Source: Sympetrum striolatum (taxonomy: Eukaryota; Arthropoda; Insecta; Odonata; Libellulidae). From it: a stretch of DNA of 64,000 bases. The notes below the pieces were generated by a model. It did not search any database and was not told the DNA's origin. It saw only the letters and a list, made by a program, of their open reading frames with translations. The translations under genes were made by a program, and so were the position numbers. Shown here piece by piece: positions 1 through 11,129 of the stretch (the first letter of the stretch is position 1; the number at the start of each line of letters is the position of its first letter). The DNA lies in the NCBI GenBank assembly GCA_947579665.1, contig OX388344.1, positions 9,976,346-10,040,345 on the forward strand, in the 5' to 3' direction.

Positions 1-130
1 CGATACCACTTAATAAAATGTTTATTTCCTAGTTCATTTGTGCATAGAAAGGTAGTTATAATGATTTTGCTGCGGCTTAAACAGCATCATAACGATCTTT
101 AAAGCCCTTTACGAAAAATAGTACAAATTT

Positions 131-252
131 GAAATGCGCGTTATCAATACATAAATCACAGATAAGAAATTTTTGAAATGCGTGTTATCTATACATTTCT
201 CACAGTGAAGAGATTTTTAATATGCGTGTTATCTAGTAGGTGCGTGTTATTT
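131..252. repeat. short tandem repeat, ~45-bp unit, about 3 copies
   Basis: The core AATGCGYGTTATC recurs at about 131, 175 and 220, with a truncated GTGCGTGTTAT at 239. Spacers resemble each other (tacataaatcacag, tacatttctcacag). Diverged minisatellite or piece of a TE end. The adjacent 290-345 stretch is GGTT-rich low complexity. Confidence 0.6.
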
Positions 253-1263
253 ACCAGAAAATATGGTAGTATGTGTCATTACTCTCAACAAGGACCCCTG
301 AGGGTGGTTGGTGGTTGGTTGGTCGTTGGTCGTTTGAGGCAGTTGAAGCCAATATTTCTGCCTGAATTTTTACACATAGAGACGGTGATCTTCTGTTGTG
401 ATGCATAGAAAGTATCGCCTGAAAGACCCGGGTTCGAAGCCAGGCGATAAATATATCTCAACACATTGAGGTACTTTTCATTATTTTTTTCATGAACTTA
501 TTGAATTGATAGGAAGTTCTTGCTTAGATGGAAGTTGTATATTAACCCTTCAGCGCCCAAGGTTTTTTTTTTCTTGGAAATCGAAGATTTTACTAGAAAA
601 CATGGTTTATGGCGTTAGAATAGTGCCTTGATCGGTAAAATTCCTGTACACACGATATTAAGCGCGGGGGAGTCGGGTGCCGTATGGCACCGCTGGGCGG
701 TAATCATAGTTATATGCAACTAACTTATGGTCTATGGTTATTAAAAATAATTGGAAAAGACGTGGGTAAAATTGGTTTTTATTTATTTGTTGCTTTAAAA
801 ATGTAGCAAAACAAAAACATGAACCCATCCATTGGGTTTTCACCAAATGTAAAGTGTCTTACACTAAAAAAAATAAACGTACATAAAAACTCGCACATGC
901 GTTACAACAAGCATAACTACCTGTGCAGAACATCAAGATTGTTTATGCACCGATTATACACAAAGTTACATATAAATATCGACCTTTACATATTATAACG
1001 CAAGTACTAAAAACTAGAAAAATCAGACTCTCCTTTTCAAGTCCAAACCTACATATTCTTTGGTTGATTATCAGGTCCCAGTATTATCACATGAGTTCAA
1101 AAAAGTAATTAGGATAGGAGCAATCACGAACACCAACAAAAATTAGGAACAAAAACAATACAAATCAGTCTCCCAATCTCTACTACTGGAAAGCTTACAA
1201 AATCTTAGTAGAATGCTTTTAATAAAGTTAACAATCTATCAAAAATACCATGAAAAGCTGTAG

Positions 1264-1780
1264 ACCACCTTATTTAGGTACGTGGTACGCGATGAAGCAC
1301 ACAACGCACAACCCTACGTTACACTTAGAGCCAAATCCAAATTTTGTTCGGGCCGATGATTTTTCAAAAGCTTTTCTTGAATCATGTCCATGAAGGCTCT
1401 CAACTTCCAAAATTGTCCGTAGGGTTGGGCTTGTTATTGTCTGCTAGATGCAAGTAGCGCTGTATCTCCAAAAACCGATTTCTTCGCATACTGCAAAACA
1501 CAAGATCGTTGCGGACGTCTCGTGCCTCTTCCCAATACTGACGTTTGTCTGGAACTGTATTGTAGCCAGAAAGTATGAGTATGCCAAGGAAAACCTTGAT
1601 TTCCTCTACGGTGATGTTAGGCAAGCTCGAGGCATTAGAGAAAAGTGCATACTTGTTACTTTCCTCAGCAATAAAACTGATGACGTCTTGATCGAAAAAC
1701 ATTTCAAAAATGTCGACAGCAGTTTTATCCCACAACGAAAGGTAATCTGCTTCTGGAAAAATCTTTTCCTGAGTCTTCAA
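1264..1780 (-). pseudogene. piggyBac transposase, start of DDE_Tnp_1_7 domain, broken
   Basis: Continues the previous frame after a frameshift: SLWDKTAVDIFEMFFDQDVI, FIAEESNKYALF, VEEIKVFLGILILSGYN and NRFLEIQRYLHLADN are classical piggyBac blocks. A second frameshift near 1400 leads to LRAFMDMIQEKLL, then a stop (TAG) and what looks like an internal deletion to the GCALCASSRTTYL segment. The catalytic Asp-containing core is largely missing, so the element is dead. Confidence 0.8.
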
Positions 1781-2220
1781 ATCGACGCCTTTCTTCCATT
1801 AAATTGTTGTTTCGGGGCACCTTTCTTCTGAGCAGATTTCTTCTTCGACTGTGATATTTTTGTGCTTTTTGATGTTTGGCCGCGCTTACGTTTTGGTGCT
1901 GATATTTGACTTGTATCAGAGTCAGTACTATCCTCGTCCCTAGATTTGCCAAAAAGATCTGTGGCATCTGCTTTATAATACACTATTTCAGCCCTTGCTC
2001 TCAACTGCCTCCCGGAAAGGTTGTCGATTGCTCCTCCGTCGTCCTCATCACCAGAATCCTCATCGGTTAGAACGTTGCTTTCTGGAGGTTTTATGTATAT
2101 ACATGATACATCATCAACCTTCTCCTCTTCTAGGTAATCAAGAGCCTCTTTGACAGTTTTGGTCCTGGAAAGAATACTCGGAATTAGGAAACCTTCATAG
2201 TTTGAGTTATAACGGGCCAA
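1777..2220 (-). pseudogene. piggyBac transposase N-terminal part
   Basis: 147 codons on the minus strand starting MARYNSNYEG. It has VKEALDYLEEE, an acidic run (DEDSGDEDDGG), the LSGRQLRARAEI block typical of PGBD-like N-termini, then a basic region (KRKRGQTSKS). The same layout (LKEALRILDEDEE...GKQMRAHAEI) recurs in the 42-kb element, so the two belong to one lineage. The frame ends at a stop just before the catalytic domain because of a frameshift near 1780. Confidence 0.75.
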
Positions 2221-2415
2221 TTTTTGTTTTGCTTTTAGAACCGAATGTGCACACTATTTTTTATTCTCGGTTTCTTCTTCGTTGCAGCAGAAATGCTCAA
2301 ACATAAGATTATAAATAAATTACACATAAAAAATAAAAAAGCACTAAAATCGCGCTTTTTGCCGGGTAGGCCTATATTTATTACGTAAGACAAAAATATT
2401 GCCTTCTATACAATC

Positions 2416-2615
2416 NNNNNNNNNNNNNNNNNNNNNNNNNNNNNNNNNNNNNNNNNNNNNNNNNNNNNNNNNNNNNNNNNNNNNNNNNNNNNNNNNNNNN
2501 NNNNNNNNNNNNNNNNNNNNNNNNNNNNNNNNNNNNNNNNNNNNNNNNNNNNNNNNNNNNNNNNNNNNNNNNNNNNNNNNNNNNNNNNNNNNNNNNNNNN
2601 NNNNNNNNNNNNNNN
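2416..2615. other. assembly gap (200 N)
   Basis: Exactly 200 N, probably a placeholder rather than a measured gap. It interrupts the 5' side of piggyBac element 1, so that element's second end cannot be judged. Confidence 0.99.
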
Positions 2616-4400
2616 TAAGAGTTTAATACGGAATCTATTAGGTAGATAGCATTACAAGAGCTTTTTATATATTTTCTTTGCGTAGTCTAATTTTCTCGCA
2701 TTTATTTAAGTTAGAATTATGGGTAAATACAGTTAAGTAAAAAGACGATTTATTCTTGTATTCTGTATATAAGTATATAACTTGCTTCCATTCACATTTC
2801 TTTTCTTTTATTTTTTAAAGAAGCAGCATATTTTTATAATCATTGGAAATAATTTTTATAGTAGAGAATAAATTTAAGATAGAGATCATAATCCTGCTAC
2901 TCTATTCTGATAAATAAAGTATTTTTTATTTGCCATTTGGTACAGGATAAAGAAAAATGTAGGTAGATATTTTGAAAATTATCTGACTCAATTTAATGGT
3001 GTTAGCTATAATATTTTGTATATTTACACCCAAATGAGATACCATTTAGTTATTTGCTCTCTGGAAAAATGTGGGATTTATTAATGGGATTATGAGATCT
3101 ACAAATTCGCCGTATATACAACCTAATTCTATATTATTCCTCTTTATCGATACATTTTATGTAATTTCTTCACTTTGCTCGCACTTACTGCGACCTCCAT
3201 AAGCGCAGACTGATGTCTTCATATTGGAACATTATGTGATGTATCTAATTTTTCTTATGACTTTCAGAAGCAGTATGTAGATGAAATCCATTTCATCATG
3301 AAGCCTATGTTCAGTTATCAATATAAATTAATCATATAGAAAGTAAAACTCACTTAGTAGAGTCCACAAAAGAATTTTTTAATAAGAACAACGTAGGTAT
3401 CGTTAATCTTCAGGTGAAATACATAGGAAATTGGAGAAGTCATGTTAAATATAAATCAAGATAAATATTACCCAGACTTTGGCTGTGAGAATCGGGCACT
3501 AAGAAAATACATGGTATCTACGTGTCATTAAATTAAAAAATGAACATGAGTTGGATGGAAGTAGAGAATTTTAGTCTTAATCTCGCCCGAATAGAATAAA
3601 ATAGATTTATTATTATTATTAAAAGAATAATAAGGGAATTTTATAACAGATATAAAGCATATATTATAGATATAAAAGAATCTTGTCCCTTTTCTTATTA
3701 TAATTCATGGATCACCACAACTAACTCCTTATAATTAAAATCGTGAAATATGATGCAGGTGCAGTTTCCTTCTCTCCTGATGGAATCTGCTTGATGGCCA
3801 CTTCGTTTCGCCGCACAACAGAGAGAAGATGACACGCTAGGCATTCACTTTTCTATTTTGTGGAGTTCACTCTGTCTCGCGGCGCCCTTCGCAAAATTTT
3901 CTTTGGCCTTATTTATTTCATTCCGTTCTATTTTCTATTGAGTCGGGACACCATACAACCCAACAGTCCTTCAACCACACCAAACTCAATACCAGTCGCA
4001 TGCGGAGTTATCCCTTTGGAGAGGGACACGTGGTGCGAAGTACGGGTAAAAGGTCCGTGAGAAGAACAATGAAAGTTTGTCATTTATTCCAACCCATATG
4101 TTTTTATCCCTTTCGCAGGCCCTCCGACGCTTCCTCTATAACCTCAAAAATTCCTTCCGTCTTCATTCACTTCGTCATTCATTCTTCGTCCACATTCACC
4201 ACTTGGGGGAAATACAGAATTGCGCTCAAAACGGCATCAATGCTTAGTTATTCGTTGTCCTCTCGAGCGTACACGTCTAGCATTCTACATTTCTCTGCTG
4301 ATAGCGCTTCTATTCTGCCATTAGAGATTTCCTAATCCTGAAGCTCTTATATCCTCTTCGTTATACATCGTTATGTAACTGGTGTAAATTATTTCCTCTG
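2616..4400. other. A+T-rich stretch, no gene recognised
   Basis: Dense stop codons in all frames up to about 3850. Two overlapping + strand ORFs (3860-4060 and 4000-4335) resemble no family I know. They may be the 5' flank of the piggyBac remnant that starts at 4407. No repeats were spotted apart from a short TTA run near 3610. Confidence 0.5.
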
Positions 4401-4406
4401 TTCATT

Positions 4407-4743
4407 ATGGCAAGTGATAACGAAAGTGAAATGTCTGATGTGGATGAAATTGAAGGCATTGAAGACTACGTATCGGATTCAAGCATCTTAAGGATACAGC
4501 GCAGCAAGACTCCACTTTGAAGTAGAGTCATCGATGAATTTTGAAGTAGGCCCGGATGGAAGTGTTCTACACTTTTTAGGACTTTTCTTTGAAGATGCAG
4601 TGATAGGGCATTCCACCTGTGAAACGAATCGGTATGCGGCACAGTGTCTTCCTGAAAAATTAATAAAAGTGTACCACCCGTGTATACCATCCCCAACGGC
4701 GAGAAGACCACCTACAGACCACCACACCCCCGCCGTCTTATAG
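4407..4743 (+). pseudogene. piggyBac-like transposase remnant
   Basis: An ORF of 37 codons from 4407 (acidic N-terminus, MASDNESEMSDVDEIEG) stops at 4520. A second frame from 4534 reads FLGLFFEDAVIGHSTCETNRYAAQ, which resembles the piggyBac block with an LFF...ETNRYA pattern. The two frames are offset, so at least one frameshift is present, and no downstream catalytic domain follows. A domesticated or host gene exon is less likely because the frame breaks. Confidence 0.5.
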
Positions 4744-5119
4744 GAAGATACGGAAAAGAAACCGAAAATTTTCGAACTACGCATTCCAAGAAGCGGTTGC
4801 CTGCGAAATATCTTACCCTAGGATGCCTCCAAACATGCTGCGTAAGAAATTTAAAGAGAAGTAAAAAGATATATTTGATGAAGAAATGAAGACTTCTTGA
4901 TAACAAAGGCATTTATGAATTTTTCAATTAACTGATGTTTTATCACACACCAAAATTCTGCAATCTCCCATCCTGCTCCTTCGCTGTGGTAACCGTAAAA
5001 GAGCAATTTATTTGTTTATATTTCACGAAATCAAAGAAATAATCCCATTCTTTTATTTCAAAAATAAGAAATGAGTGAAATAACGTTTTAACAGAATAAG
5101 GTTCACATTAGTTTATTTT

Positions 5120-5231
5120 AAACAATATTTTCTTCACATCTCAATAGTATGAACGATGATACATTTTTTTTACTGTGACTTCTGGGGGGGCTACAGCCCC
5201 CATAGCCCCCCCCCCCCTGGATCCGCCACTG
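5120..5231. mobile_element. truncated copy of the CAGTGGCGGATC-type MITE
   Basis: Nearly identical to 8123-8232, ending in CTGGATCCGCCACTG with the same C-run/G-run hairpin (GGGGGGGCTACAGCCCC). The other half of the element is absent. Confidence 0.85.
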
Positions 5232-7080
5232 TAAATAAGTATCTGATATTCAGACTTTCGTAAAAGGTAACTGAAATGTTAGTGAAAGTGGTAAAATAGC
5301 TCAATACGGGTGAAAATTGTATTGGAACTTTTTTTTAACCCTAAGTCCTTGGTGTCCACAAATTCATTTATTAAGATGTCGATTTTTGACACTTCTGGAA
5401 GTAGAGTAGTATCTGATTTACTGTAGATGCTTCACCGTAATTTTAAGGAAATAGATCATATCTTACAGCCTCGAAACCCGCATCGACTTTTAATGCGGAA
5501 TTATTTGACGGCAGCCCCTTTCTTTCCTCTTTCCAAATTATGAGCAAAGACCTTTTCTTATCTCTGCTGCATTTAATCGGAGTTAGTGGCAATCTAACAA
5601 ACGAATGTTAATTAGAGAAATGTTTCAAATAGAGAAGATTGTGCAAAGCATTTAAAGTGCGTTTGCACCCACCATTGAATCAAATAAAACGATAAAATGT
5701 CTAGGAAGAAAGAGCATAAAATTGAAAAAAGAAAACGGTACACATTCATATTATTCCTCCTATGATGATATGAAGCAAACACCAAGCGCGGAAAAAAATA
5801 GATCCAAGGAACCCCTATTTCGGGTATAACATGTTTCACAAATAGATATCCCGTTTACTGAATGCCAAATTTGAACCATCCACGGATATTTCGCGGCACA
5901 CCGGTTGGAAAGCACTGCTTCAAAGGATGTACACAATATTCTTAACATCTTTCATTTATAGTAGGACAATTTTATCATCAACATAACTCGCCCTTCTCTC
6001 ATTTTGATAAGTGTTGCGTTAATAACTCTCCAACCGTAGATGTCCGCAAATTCTTAATTTGAAAATTTCTAGCCTCTTTGTATCTCATGCGTCATCGAAA
6101 CGGCGAAAATGGGTTTCGGTGAAGCGAGGGTAGCGCAGGGGAGGGAATGCGATGGGAGGGCTGACGCATAGCGGAGTCTTGAGGTCGTGAAGGGCCTAAA
6201 GGCCGCCACACGTCTGTTTTGCATGTGCAGTTTTAAAACCGTAAGCAAAACGGAGAATGCGTGGGGGCCTTAAGAATGGATAGGAGATAAGAAGGAAGCT
6301 GCACATAGGTGCGCTGTTCTGCAATCCTAATTTGACAGAGTAAAAGTGCTCCATAGAATGGAAGACTTCCTCGTAAGTTTTGAGGATTGTCCTCTTGACC
6401 AGCGGTTGCTAATGGCCTCACGGACATTTACAATTTTCAATCCCACGGAACACTGATATGAAGTTTTCCGTCAGAAACATGCATACATGAAACAATTTGT
6501 ATTGCTGCAATGCAATTTGCTGTCGCTTGTCTGTGTACGTACATATAATTCTCAAAGAGCATGAAAATTATTTACTTCGTCGATCAGAATGATTATGTAT
6601 TCTAAAACCAAAATCTTTTTCCCCTCCAATCAAAAAGCCTCCCAACAATTGTGATACCGAATGTTATCAGAAGTCTTTTGAGGATATATAAGGATAAGGT
6701 ACAGTATGGAATCGAATATTCCGCTGCCTCATCTAAGCTGCCGCCCATTCTACGCGGCGACGTTTTGCACGCGTAAAGAACACGGGAGAAGGCGTTTGAG
6801 AGCGACAATTCAATTTCGGGAGAGAAACGGAAAAGATCAGGCGTCGGTTTAACAGCGTGCTTATTAACTCACGCCGTTCAAAATTTTCCAGCAGGCAGGA
6901 CCTCACTGGAAGGCATGATGATTTAAAAGAAATTTCTCGGAAGCGATAAGGTTTTATTCATCTTATGCTTCTCCTGCACAAATTTATTCGATTAGCAACG
7001 AATTTCTAAAAGCTAAGCGTCAATAAAGGCGGATAAATTATTATATTAAAAGTAGAATCCCCCCGACTATTACACGGCAA
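5232..7080. other. no gene recognised
   Basis: Only short ORFs with no family resemblance. A G+C-rich patch at about 6090-6210 stands out from the A+T-rich surroundings but carries no recognisable element. Confidence 0.4.
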
Positions 7081-7084
7081 TGAC

Positions 7085-7550
7085 GAAAGCGAATCCAGGT
7101 AAAAATGTCACAGGTAAAATTGCCACGGTATAAATGACACGGGTAAAAATGTCACGGTAAAATTGTCACGGGCAAAATTGCCACCAAACTCAACCTATCG
7201 ACTTTTAGCCAAAGTTATCTTTAAGTGCAGAGACTGTGACAACAATCAAATACGATTTAATTAAAGGAACCCCGCCACCCAACTCATACCATCGGCTTCT
7301 AGCCAAAATTATCTTTATGTGCAGAGACCGTGACAACAATTATATACTATTTAATTAAAGGAACCCCGCCCACCCCACTCAACCCATCCGCTTTTAGCCA
7401 ATGTTATCTTTAAGTGCCAAGTGGAAAACAATGCCGCTATGCGATCTAATAATTATGAAAATTCTGCTGTGACATTTTTACCGCCCACAGAATTCCAGTG
7501 TGGCATTTTTACCGTGGCAACTTTCCTGTGACAATTTAACCGCGCACCGA
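7085..7550. mobile_element. non-autonomous element with iterated inverted ends
   Basis: The left end repeats units of the form GGTAAAAATGTCAC / GGTAAAATTGCCAC (7097-7185). The right end (7468-7545) carries the same units in reverse complement (GTGACATTTTTACC, GTGGCATTTTTACC). Between them lies a roughly 100-bp sequence repeated in tandem. No ORF. Consistent with a MITE-like element with multi-unit inverted termini; superfamily unknown. Confidence 0.7.
7188..7420. repeat. ~100-bp tandem repeat, about 2.4 copies
   Basis: Each unit reads AACTCAACC..TCG..TTTTAGCCAAAGTTATCTT..GTGCAGAGAC..GTGACAACAAT..TTTAATTAAAGGAACCCCGCC with point differences. Forms the internal part of the surrounding element. 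Confidence 0.85.
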
Positions 7551-7980
7551 CGAAAGCAACCGAAGCTCCAATTCTCAATTCCAAAGAAAGGCGATTCAAA
7601 AGCATCGGTAGCCACCACTCACACCGTGGATTCCCAAACCTCTTAAAATTAATTCCCCGATCAGACTCTTGGCAGTATCAATATCTTCTCCTCTTCCATT
7701 AAAAACAAATGACGTTATTTGAAAATTCAAGAAACATTCGACACAATTACATCCCAAATATTGTCACAAAATATTCGTTCGAGTTTTCCTATTTTTCGAG
7801 TTAAAATTTCATGATTATTTCTATGATTACCGCTTATTGTGGTCAGAAGTTGCCTCGCTTTAGTCGCAATGATTTTAGTCTGATATATTAATCTATTTAG
7901 ATCATTCATTCAGGTTCACATTTGTTTATTTTACTTATTCATAAAATCTGAATGCATAATGAAAACTATAAGAATATAGG

Positions 7981-8232
7981 CAGTGGCGGATCTAGGATCG
8001 AGCTGGGGGGTGCTTGAGAGTTGGGATTAAAGATTCATTTTCTATTTATCGATTTTTGTAAGAAATTTTATAAAATTAAACTAAGTATACATATTTGAAT
8101 TATGCTATCTATCGTTGTAAATAAACAATATTTTCTTCGCATCTCAATAGTATGAACGATGATACATTTTTTTACTGTGACTTCTGGGGGGGCTACAGCC
8201 CCCATAGCCCCCCCCCCCTGGATCCGCCACTG
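7981..8232. mobile_element. 252-bp MITE with 16-bp terminal inverted repeats
   Basis: Begins CAGTGGCGGATCTAGG and ends CCTGGATCCGCCACTG, inverted copies with one mismatch. Near the right end is a G-run/C-run hairpin. No target-site duplication is obvious. A truncated sister copy lies at 5120-5231. Superfamily not assignable from the ends alone. Confidence 0.85.
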
Positions 8233-8313
8233 ACTGTATCATCTCACTGAGTTCCCAGTTTGATATGGGATCCCGAGTGAGACACATGTCTTTACAACTA
8301 GCGGCAGCTTCGT

Positions 8314-8495
8314 ATATTTACGAGTAAAATGTTGCTTGCATACTGCAAGCATATTGATAACACTAATTTCAAGTCGGCATCATATAGAGAGGGTCCTTAA
8401 AAAAAATTGAATAGAAAATATTCATATAATTTGCTGCAATTTATTCGTCCGGCATCAAACCTCTGGGTCATCTGGTCATAACTTCCTCCACTGCT
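8314..8495 (-). mobile_element. SINE-like repeat family 2, copy a
   Basis: Shares AGTAAAATGTTGCTTGCATACTGC, a GGTCCT/A-rich segment and a GGCATCAAACCTCTGGGTC block with 14854-15012. On the minus strand that block resembles a Pol III B box (GGGTTCGATGCC in the better copy). Confidence 0.6.
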
Positions 8496-8839
8496 ATTCA
8501 AGGAATGAGATCCTAGATAGCCTGAAGGGGGTGGGCTTAAATGTTATTGCTATGGTCTATGATATGGGTTCTAACAACATAAAGGCCCTGAAGCTTATGA
8601 GAGCATCATATTCTAACCCATTCCTTGGCCATGGAGGTCAGACTGTGGTGACAATTTTTTACCCACCTCACATTCTCAAATGCTTCTGTAGTTTGTTACT
8701 TAAGTATGATACGGAGGTGCTAGTTGCTCTTGGGGGTCAGGGGATGCCTCTTGGAGGCATTTGGAACAGCTTTATAAAGACAGAATCCTTTTGGAAAGTT
8801 AGCATTAACTCAATAGTAAATAAGTATGAGAACAATTGA
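8480..8839 (+). pseudogene. P-element / THAP9-type transposase fragment
   Basis: Open frame reading HNFLHCYSRNEILDSLKGVG then LNVIAMVYDMGSNNIKALK and YPPHILKCFCSLLLKYD. These match the P-element transposase RNase-H-like region (V.DMGSNN and DPPHLLKC.RN motifs). It ends at a stop at 8837 and lacks the THAP DNA-binding domain and GTP-binding region; a fragment only. Confidence 0.75.
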
Positions 8840-9059
8840 AGTAAACCATTGAATTTTCAATAGTTCTGAGTAAATGATTCTTCAATTATTATAAAGACAT
8901 TCCTTGAAGTTCCTTCTATTACCAAATATCCCATCACTACAACCTAATTCTCCCTCCAATTGATTACAATGTAAGGATTAGTGTGAGATACTTCAAAGAA
9001 TAATATCATATACTTTTGGTTACATTTCAGATTTTTTTCTCTCACCGAGAAGCATATAT

Positions 9060-10235
9060 TTGCCCCAGTGGGTACGCTTACTAGTTCTTAATAATCTCTT
9101 TAAGTCTTTTAATCTTCACTTTACACATTATGATCCAACTAGGCTTACTTCCTGCCTAGAGAATATCATGACGAATTATAATAATGATGTATATCAGGTA
9201 CAAGTTATTAACCCTGCACTTTCTGATCATTTTGCAATTGAAATGTCACTCTATCTTCCTTTCAAAACTGAAACTCTTAATGAGGTTAGGACCAATTGGG
9301 TTAGATCCATTAATAAGGAGTCTATTGATAAGTTTAAAATTTATTTATTTAAAATTGAATGGTTCAGCATATTAACTTTTGCTGAGGGTAATGATAATTT
9401 TTCCTTATTTTTTGATATATTTTTGAGCACTGTTTTCCCAAATACTTAGCCAACTGTAACTCTAAGAAATATTCATGAAAATGGTTTACCATCGAACTGG
9501 AAACTTTGAGAAATTAAGTCATTTCTTTACATGGCCAGCTCAAAAATGGCAATGAATCTATTAAATTACAGTACAATAAAACCAGGAAAGAGTATAGGAA
9601 GCTAATTCTCATAGCCAAGAGAAGGTCTAACAATGATAATATTAGTTGATCTAATAACACTGTCTTGGCCGTTTGGAGGGTAATTAATTTTGACCTTAAC
9701 TCCCCAAAGAATGTTCCTAGTAAGTCTCTCACACCTAATAATTTCAATAATATTTGTTACTTCTGTGGAAGATATATGCTGTAAGCATCCACCTAAACCC
9801 AATAATGCCTTCAAATGCTCATAAACCTTGCTTGCTTTGGCCTTCTTCTGTGGGCAATGCAGCCAATATGAAGCATATACTTATTTTGCAGAAAAAAGAA
9901 TAACATCTGGTATAAATTCTTGGGAATTTCGTGCAGACCCAGATTTATAAGTATAGAAATCATGAATATCTTTAGCCAGTATTCTTATTAATGTCTGTTA
10001 AATGTCAAGAAGAACATCAGTAATTTTAATTTAAGATCTCATGTGCATAGTTTTGACACCAGAACCAAGAATAACTATATACTACAGGTTAGCTAAATCT
10101 GGTAACCATTTCCAGGTTAAAGGCCTTCAACTCTTTAATGAACTACCTCCTAATTTACATGAAAAGGTTCAGGATCTTTCTTTCCAACTTTCTCACTAGA
10201 AATTCTTTGTATTCTATAGATATTTTTAATAACTA
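9060..10235 (+). mobile_element. LINE (non-LTR) fragment, endonuclease end and 3' end
   Basis: ORF 9060-9449 includes PTRLTSCLENIMTN and INPALSDHFAIEM, the C-terminal endonuclease signature (ST.LDNIFTN...SDH). At 10030-10200 the + strand reads HSFDTRTKNNYILQ, a GNHFQVKGLQLFNELPPNL block and trailing residues, typical of the ORF2 C-terminus of Jockey/CR1-like elements. The reverse transcriptase in between is deleted. Stops interrupt the rest. Confidence 0.7.
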
Positions 10236-10259
10236 TAATTTTGTGATTTGATTTTGTAT

Positions 10260-11094
10260 ATTTCTCCTTTGTTTCTTTATTGTAATACTTGTAACTGTGT
10301 CTGATACTTGTGATTATTTCTTATGATTTGATCTTGTGATGATGTCTTTTTCCCTATCATGCTAAAGGTATTATTATGATTTTACCTGTTTCTAATACTG
10401 TTTGTGTGAACTATTGGTTACTAATGAACTCACTGTGACTTATTGACTAAAGAAAGTGCTATTATTAAAGTTGATTAAAGAGATTGCTAAGATTGATCTC
10501 GATTTCTTTCAAAATGGAAAATAAAATATGCCTACGATGAAAACTGCTCGGAATAGATGAGCGACAATTCTACCGATGCTACCTCTGTGATCATTTTCAT
10601 TACTACTAATGACAATATCCTAACGTTTTCCGTGTTCCACACAAAAGCAAACCAGTCACAAGGCGCGATACTTTGTTTTTATGACATCGGTAAATACTTA
10701 CGCGTTAGATATTTTGAGCATGTCGCACCTTTAATTCATCGCTATCCTTATTTATCATAATTTCTAGAACATCCGTCTGCTCCAGGCTCAGTTTATCTAA
10801 TCAATCTATCTAAGAGTTCAACTGTTCCAGGTCACTTTTGTTTCTGTCTCTGTTTCCGAACTTTCCGAATGACTTTACAACACCCTATGTTTTGTCATAT
10901 CTTGAACTTATGGAATTATATATCCATTGGAAATGAATAGAGAGAAAAAGTATTTAGTGAATTTCACGTTTGCCCGTTTTATGAAGTATTCTCAATCGTG
11001 GGCTAATCATTCCACCGTATCTAAGTTTCCTATTCTGTGATTTTATTTTCGCAGTTAAATAATTATGCAGTATATTTAGAATTAGTTACAAAGG
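10260..11094 (+). other. upstream region of SERAC1, promoter/5' UTR not resolved
   Basis: No TE recognised. The acceptor-like ttttattttcgcag at 11041-11054 suggests a spliced 5' UTR whose first exon would lie somewhere upstream. I could not pick a convincing TATA box or initiator in this A+T-rich sequence. Confidence 0.35.
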
Positions 11095-11129
11095 ATGAAA
11101 AGAACCGGAATTATGCTGGCTTTGGCTGG
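11095..11129 (+). CDS. SERAC1: SERAC1 coding exon 1
   Basis: Encodes residues 1-11 plus two bases (MKRTGIMLALA), followed by donor gtaagt. The frame is closed upstream by TAG at 11083-11085. Together with exon 2 it gives a short hydrophobic N-terminus like the membrane or mitochondrial targeting segment known for the family. An internal Met7 is an alternative start. Confidence 0.75.

Larger units (their letters stand above)
542..2415 (-). mobile_element. piggyBac element 1, 3' truncated by assembly gap
   Basis: The left end is TTAA at 542-545 followed by CCCTTCAGCGCCCAAGG, the CCC-type start expected of piggyBac ends. A near-palindrome GTGCCGTATGGCAC lies inside at 77 bases past 600 (677-690), like the subterminal palindromes of the 42-kb element. 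The transposase runs on the minus strand (next entries). The other end is not seen and would lie in or beyond the N gap at 2416. Confidence 0.7.

Noticed and set aside
412..449. tRNA-like structure: TATCGCCT...CCCGGGTTCGAA...AGGCGATA
   Set aside because: It has an 8-bp stem and a B-box-like GGTTCGAAGCC but no room for D and anticodon arms; at most a tRNA-derived remnant.
1448..1831. 127-aa + strand ORF
   Set aside because: Antisense to the piggyBac transposase of element 1.
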